From Bacillota bacterium (GTDB lineage: Bacteria; Bacillota; DTU025; MWDF01), in assembly GCA_029565935.1 (NCBI GenBank), contig JAKQNF010000015.1, positions 1 to 64,000 of the forward strand: 64,000 bases of DNA, read 5' to 3'. Each line of letters starts with the position of its first letter. Position 1 is the stretch's first letter. Shown here one piece after another: positions 62,492 through 64,000 of this stretch. Position numbers and translations under genes: made by a program. The notes beneath the pieces are model-generated. The model was not told where the DNA came from, did no database searches, and saw nothing but the letters and a program-made list of their open reading frames with translations.

Positions 62492-63325
62492 CTATAGTAG
62501 CGGCTTCAGTGCCTCAGCGCTCCTTCTTATCGCCGCCTCCTGGTCCGGATAATTGAACACCTCGGCTGACAAGTAGCCCTTGTAACCGGCCTTTTTCAGG
62601 GCGTCTATGGCGCCTTTGAAATCCATATGGCCGTATCCCGGGGGCTTCCTGTTGGTATCGCAAAGGTGCACGTGCACTACGGCTCCTTCCCCAACTGCCT
62701 GATAGATGCTCTGCTCGATGCTCGTCCTGTCGTCTATGTTCATATGGTACAGGTCCAACATGATCTTGAAGTTGGGCCTTCCCACCCTCGAAATCCACTC
62801 GAGGCCGTCTTGTGTGCTATTTATGAAGTTAAGGACATGGAAAGCTATCGGCTCGAGAGCGATCGTGACATTGGAACCTGATGCGTAATCCGCAAGCTCC
62901 CTGAAGGCATCGAGGGCCCACCTTTCGGTGTCCTCCTTCGGGGTGTCGTCACTGTAATGCCAGCGGGACCTTCCGATGTTCACGTGGGCGCCCCAGATCG
63001 ATGCAAAGTCTACTATCTGCTTGATCCTCTCGAGGGCGAGCGCCCTCTTGCCTGCGTCGGGGGCGGCAAGGCCGACCCCTGATTGCCCAAAGACCTCACC
63101 CGTGCAGATCAGCGGCACGTCAAGGCCGGCGGCGCCGATAGCCTTCTCTATAGGGGCCCAGTTAAAAGACCTTGCTTCGGCAGTGGTGAGCTCTATCCCG
63201 TCGTAACCCAGCTCCTTCAGGAGCTCGGTGCTCTTCTCGATGCTGCCGTGATAGCCGAGCGAGTTCGGCGACAGTATATCCGGCGTGTTGACCATGTAAG
63301 CGAGCTTCAATCGATGATCGACCAT
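62492..63325 (-). CDS. Sugar phosphate isomerase/epimerase (xylose isomerase-like TIM barrel)
   Basis: 277 aa, AP-endonuclease-2/XylI-like barrel: LKELGYDGIELTTAEA, a Glu in TIALEPIAFH, the metal-site Asp/His in MLDLYHMNID, HVHLCDTNRKPPGYGH and the late SAEVF Glu. It interconverts keto- and aldo- or C3-epimeric sugars; also the fold of hydroxypyruvate isomerase. Start at 63325: GGAGGAG lies 3 nt before the ATG at the chosen spacing (GGAGG is 5 nt upstream). Monocistronic by its flanking terminator. Confidence 0.86.
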   Translation of the reverse strand: MVDHRLKLAYMVNTPDILSPNSLGYHGSIEKSTELLKELGYDGIELTTAEARSFNWAPIEKAIGAAGLDVPLICTGEVFGQSGVGLAAPDAGKRALALERIKQIVDFASIWGAHVNIGRSRWHYSDDTPKEDTERWALDAFRELADYASGSNVTIALEPIAFHVLNFINSTQDGLEWISRVGRPNFKIMLDLYHMNIDDRTSIEQSIYQAVGEGAVVHVHLCDTNRKPPGYGHMDFKGAIDALKKAGYKGYLSAEVFNYPDQEAAIRRSAEALKPLL

Positions 63326-63572
63326 CTTCTCCTCCAATTCGGAACGCTCTTGCCAAGCTAACGCGATGGGACAGACGTGCCGGGCTCAGTTCCTGGTGTG
63401 ATCTATCCGGGCGCAAGGTGCCCGTCTTATAGCCTACATACTACCATCATCGCGCATATTGTCGGAAATACAGCAGCTTACGAAGTATAAGCAGACACCC
63501 TAGGACCGTCTGTAAGCGCCCCTCTTAAAACTTGTGGTGTGCCATGACTGGCACTATTTAGAATCGTCAGAG

Positions 63573-63755
63573 CTAGCCAAGCTTCTCAATTACGAGCAGG
63601 TACTTAGTCTTCGAAGAAGCTCCCATAGGAAAGAATGCAGGTGCGACTATGGGTACTATTGAAAACACCTCGCCAGTAAGGCTATCAAGGAAGCGTTCTA
63701 GTTCTTGAGCGGCATCATCTAGTTTGACTTCTAGCTTGTGAACAAGGTACTTCAA
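63573..63755 (-). CDS. Small DUF4177-like hypothetical protein
   Basis: 60 aa, beginning MKYLVHKLEVKLDDAAQELE and ending KYLLVIEKLG. The short alpha/beta pattern resembles DUF4177-type proteins, but the match is by eye. A TTG start at 63755 has GAGGGG 6 nt upstream. Function unknown. Confidence 0.55.
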   Translation of the reverse strand: MKYLVHKLEVKLDDAAQELERFLDSLTGEVFSIVPIVAPAFFPMGASSKTKYLLVIEKLG

Positions 63756-63835
63756 CTTTAACCCCTCACTTTCACCGCGACCAGTACATGAATATTATAG
63801 ATCACCCCGATATCGTTACATCTTTATCAGCCCAT

Positions 63836-63873
63836 AAAAAGGACCCTCTCCCGATGTAAGGGACGAGGATCCT
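63836..63873 (-). terminator. Rho-independent terminator after LacI-type gene
   Basis: On the minus strand AGGATCCTC, TCCC, loop, GGGA, GAGGGTCCT (9 + 4 bp, one G-T pair) is followed by TTTTT. It lies 28 nt after the stop of the partial gene at 63902-64000, showing that gene is a real transcript end. Confidence 0.85.
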
Positions 63874-63901
63874 AATGAACGATGTGCGGGCTTTTTATCT
63901 G

Positions 63902-64000
63902 CTATGCTTTGACCTTGCCGGTAGAACTCCTTATGACGAGGTGGCACTTTATCACGTCAGAGTGCGGCGTATCGTCACCGTTGGGCCTTATGGCCCCGAA
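63902..64000 (-). CDS. LacI-family regulator, C-terminal end (5' part beyond window)
   Basis: The last 32 codons of a minus-strand reading frame entering from the right edge, ending in HLVIRSSTGKVKA. The pattern LVIR-SST is the usual ending of LacI/GalR-type regulators (L-V-V-R-x-S-T). The helix-turn-helix lies outside the window, so this is a weak-to-moderate assignment. Confidence 0.5.
   Translation of the reverse strand, partial: FGAIRPNGDDTPHSDVIKCHLVIRSSTGKVKA

Overview
The window reads as chromosome of a strictly anaerobic, fermentative bacterium. Evidence for this is two different [FeFe] hydrogenases, a flavin-based electron-bifurcation toolkit (NuoE/NuoF-type subunits, EtfAB with a GlcD-type dehydrogenase), a phosphotransbutyrylase/butyrate kinase pair, a TAXI-type TRAP transporter and three separate branched-chain-amino-acid-type ABC importers. 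Heavy use of AGG (Arg) and ATA (Ile) codons at moderately high GC, with this gene content, fits Synergistota best. That placement is inference from gene content and style; there is no rRNA or other marker in the window.

Layout. 1-817: truncated membrane protein resembling O-antigen ligases. 1390-6707: hydC-hydB-hydA, an NAD(P)-linked [FeFe] hydrogenase whose NuoF-type subunit is fused to a GltD/NfnB-like flavoprotein. 6837-13013 (minus): TRAP-TAXI transporter operon with two DUF3830-like cyclophilin-fold proteins around an unknown helical protein, an asparaginase and a GntR regulator. 13483-17187: NERD-domain helicase, a secreted beta-propeller protein and a small orphan. 17188-31945 (minus): one long sugar/sugar-acid operon (FucI-like isomerase, two SDRs, Ldh2, HpaI aldolase, LivFGMHK, FGGY kinase, cupin, flavin reductase, DapA-like aldolase, TIM-barrel protein, DeoR regulator). 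32372-34871: second DeoR regulator and a split UxaA-type dehydratase. 35288-36325: secreted beta-helix protein. 36511-41272 (minus): second Liv importer. 42023-43459: ferredoxin-type group-B-like [FeFe] hydrogenase. 43575-62158 (minus): an about 18.6-kb run of co-oriented genes, from an M20 amidohydrolase and a third Liv importer through two LarA-like racemases, an HMGL/citramalate-synthase-like enzyme, a second split UxaA pair, Buk, Ptb and a PucR regulator to EtfB-EtfA-GlcD. 62492-64000: sugar epimerase, a small protein and the tail of a LacI-type regulator.

The most notable observation is at 15371-16444. Two same-frame ORFs of a secreted PQQ-like beta-propeller are separated by one in-frame TGA (15818-15820) that directly follows a Cys codon. 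Starting 14 nt after it is a perfect 6-bp stem capped by GGTCT, the same apical loop sequence as the E. coli fdhF SECIS. I read this as one selenoprotein with a Cys-Sec pair, in a fold where I know of no described selenoprotein.

Working together, the catabolic operons import organic or sugar acids through Liv-type or TRAP transporters, then racemise, dehydrate and cleave them. Reducing equivalents go through Etf and NAD(P)H to the hydrogenases, and acyl-CoA is cashed in as ATP through Ptb/Buk. All four solute-binding-protein genes are followed by a strong hairpin ahead of the next transport or accessory gene, which would keep binding-protein mRNA in excess.
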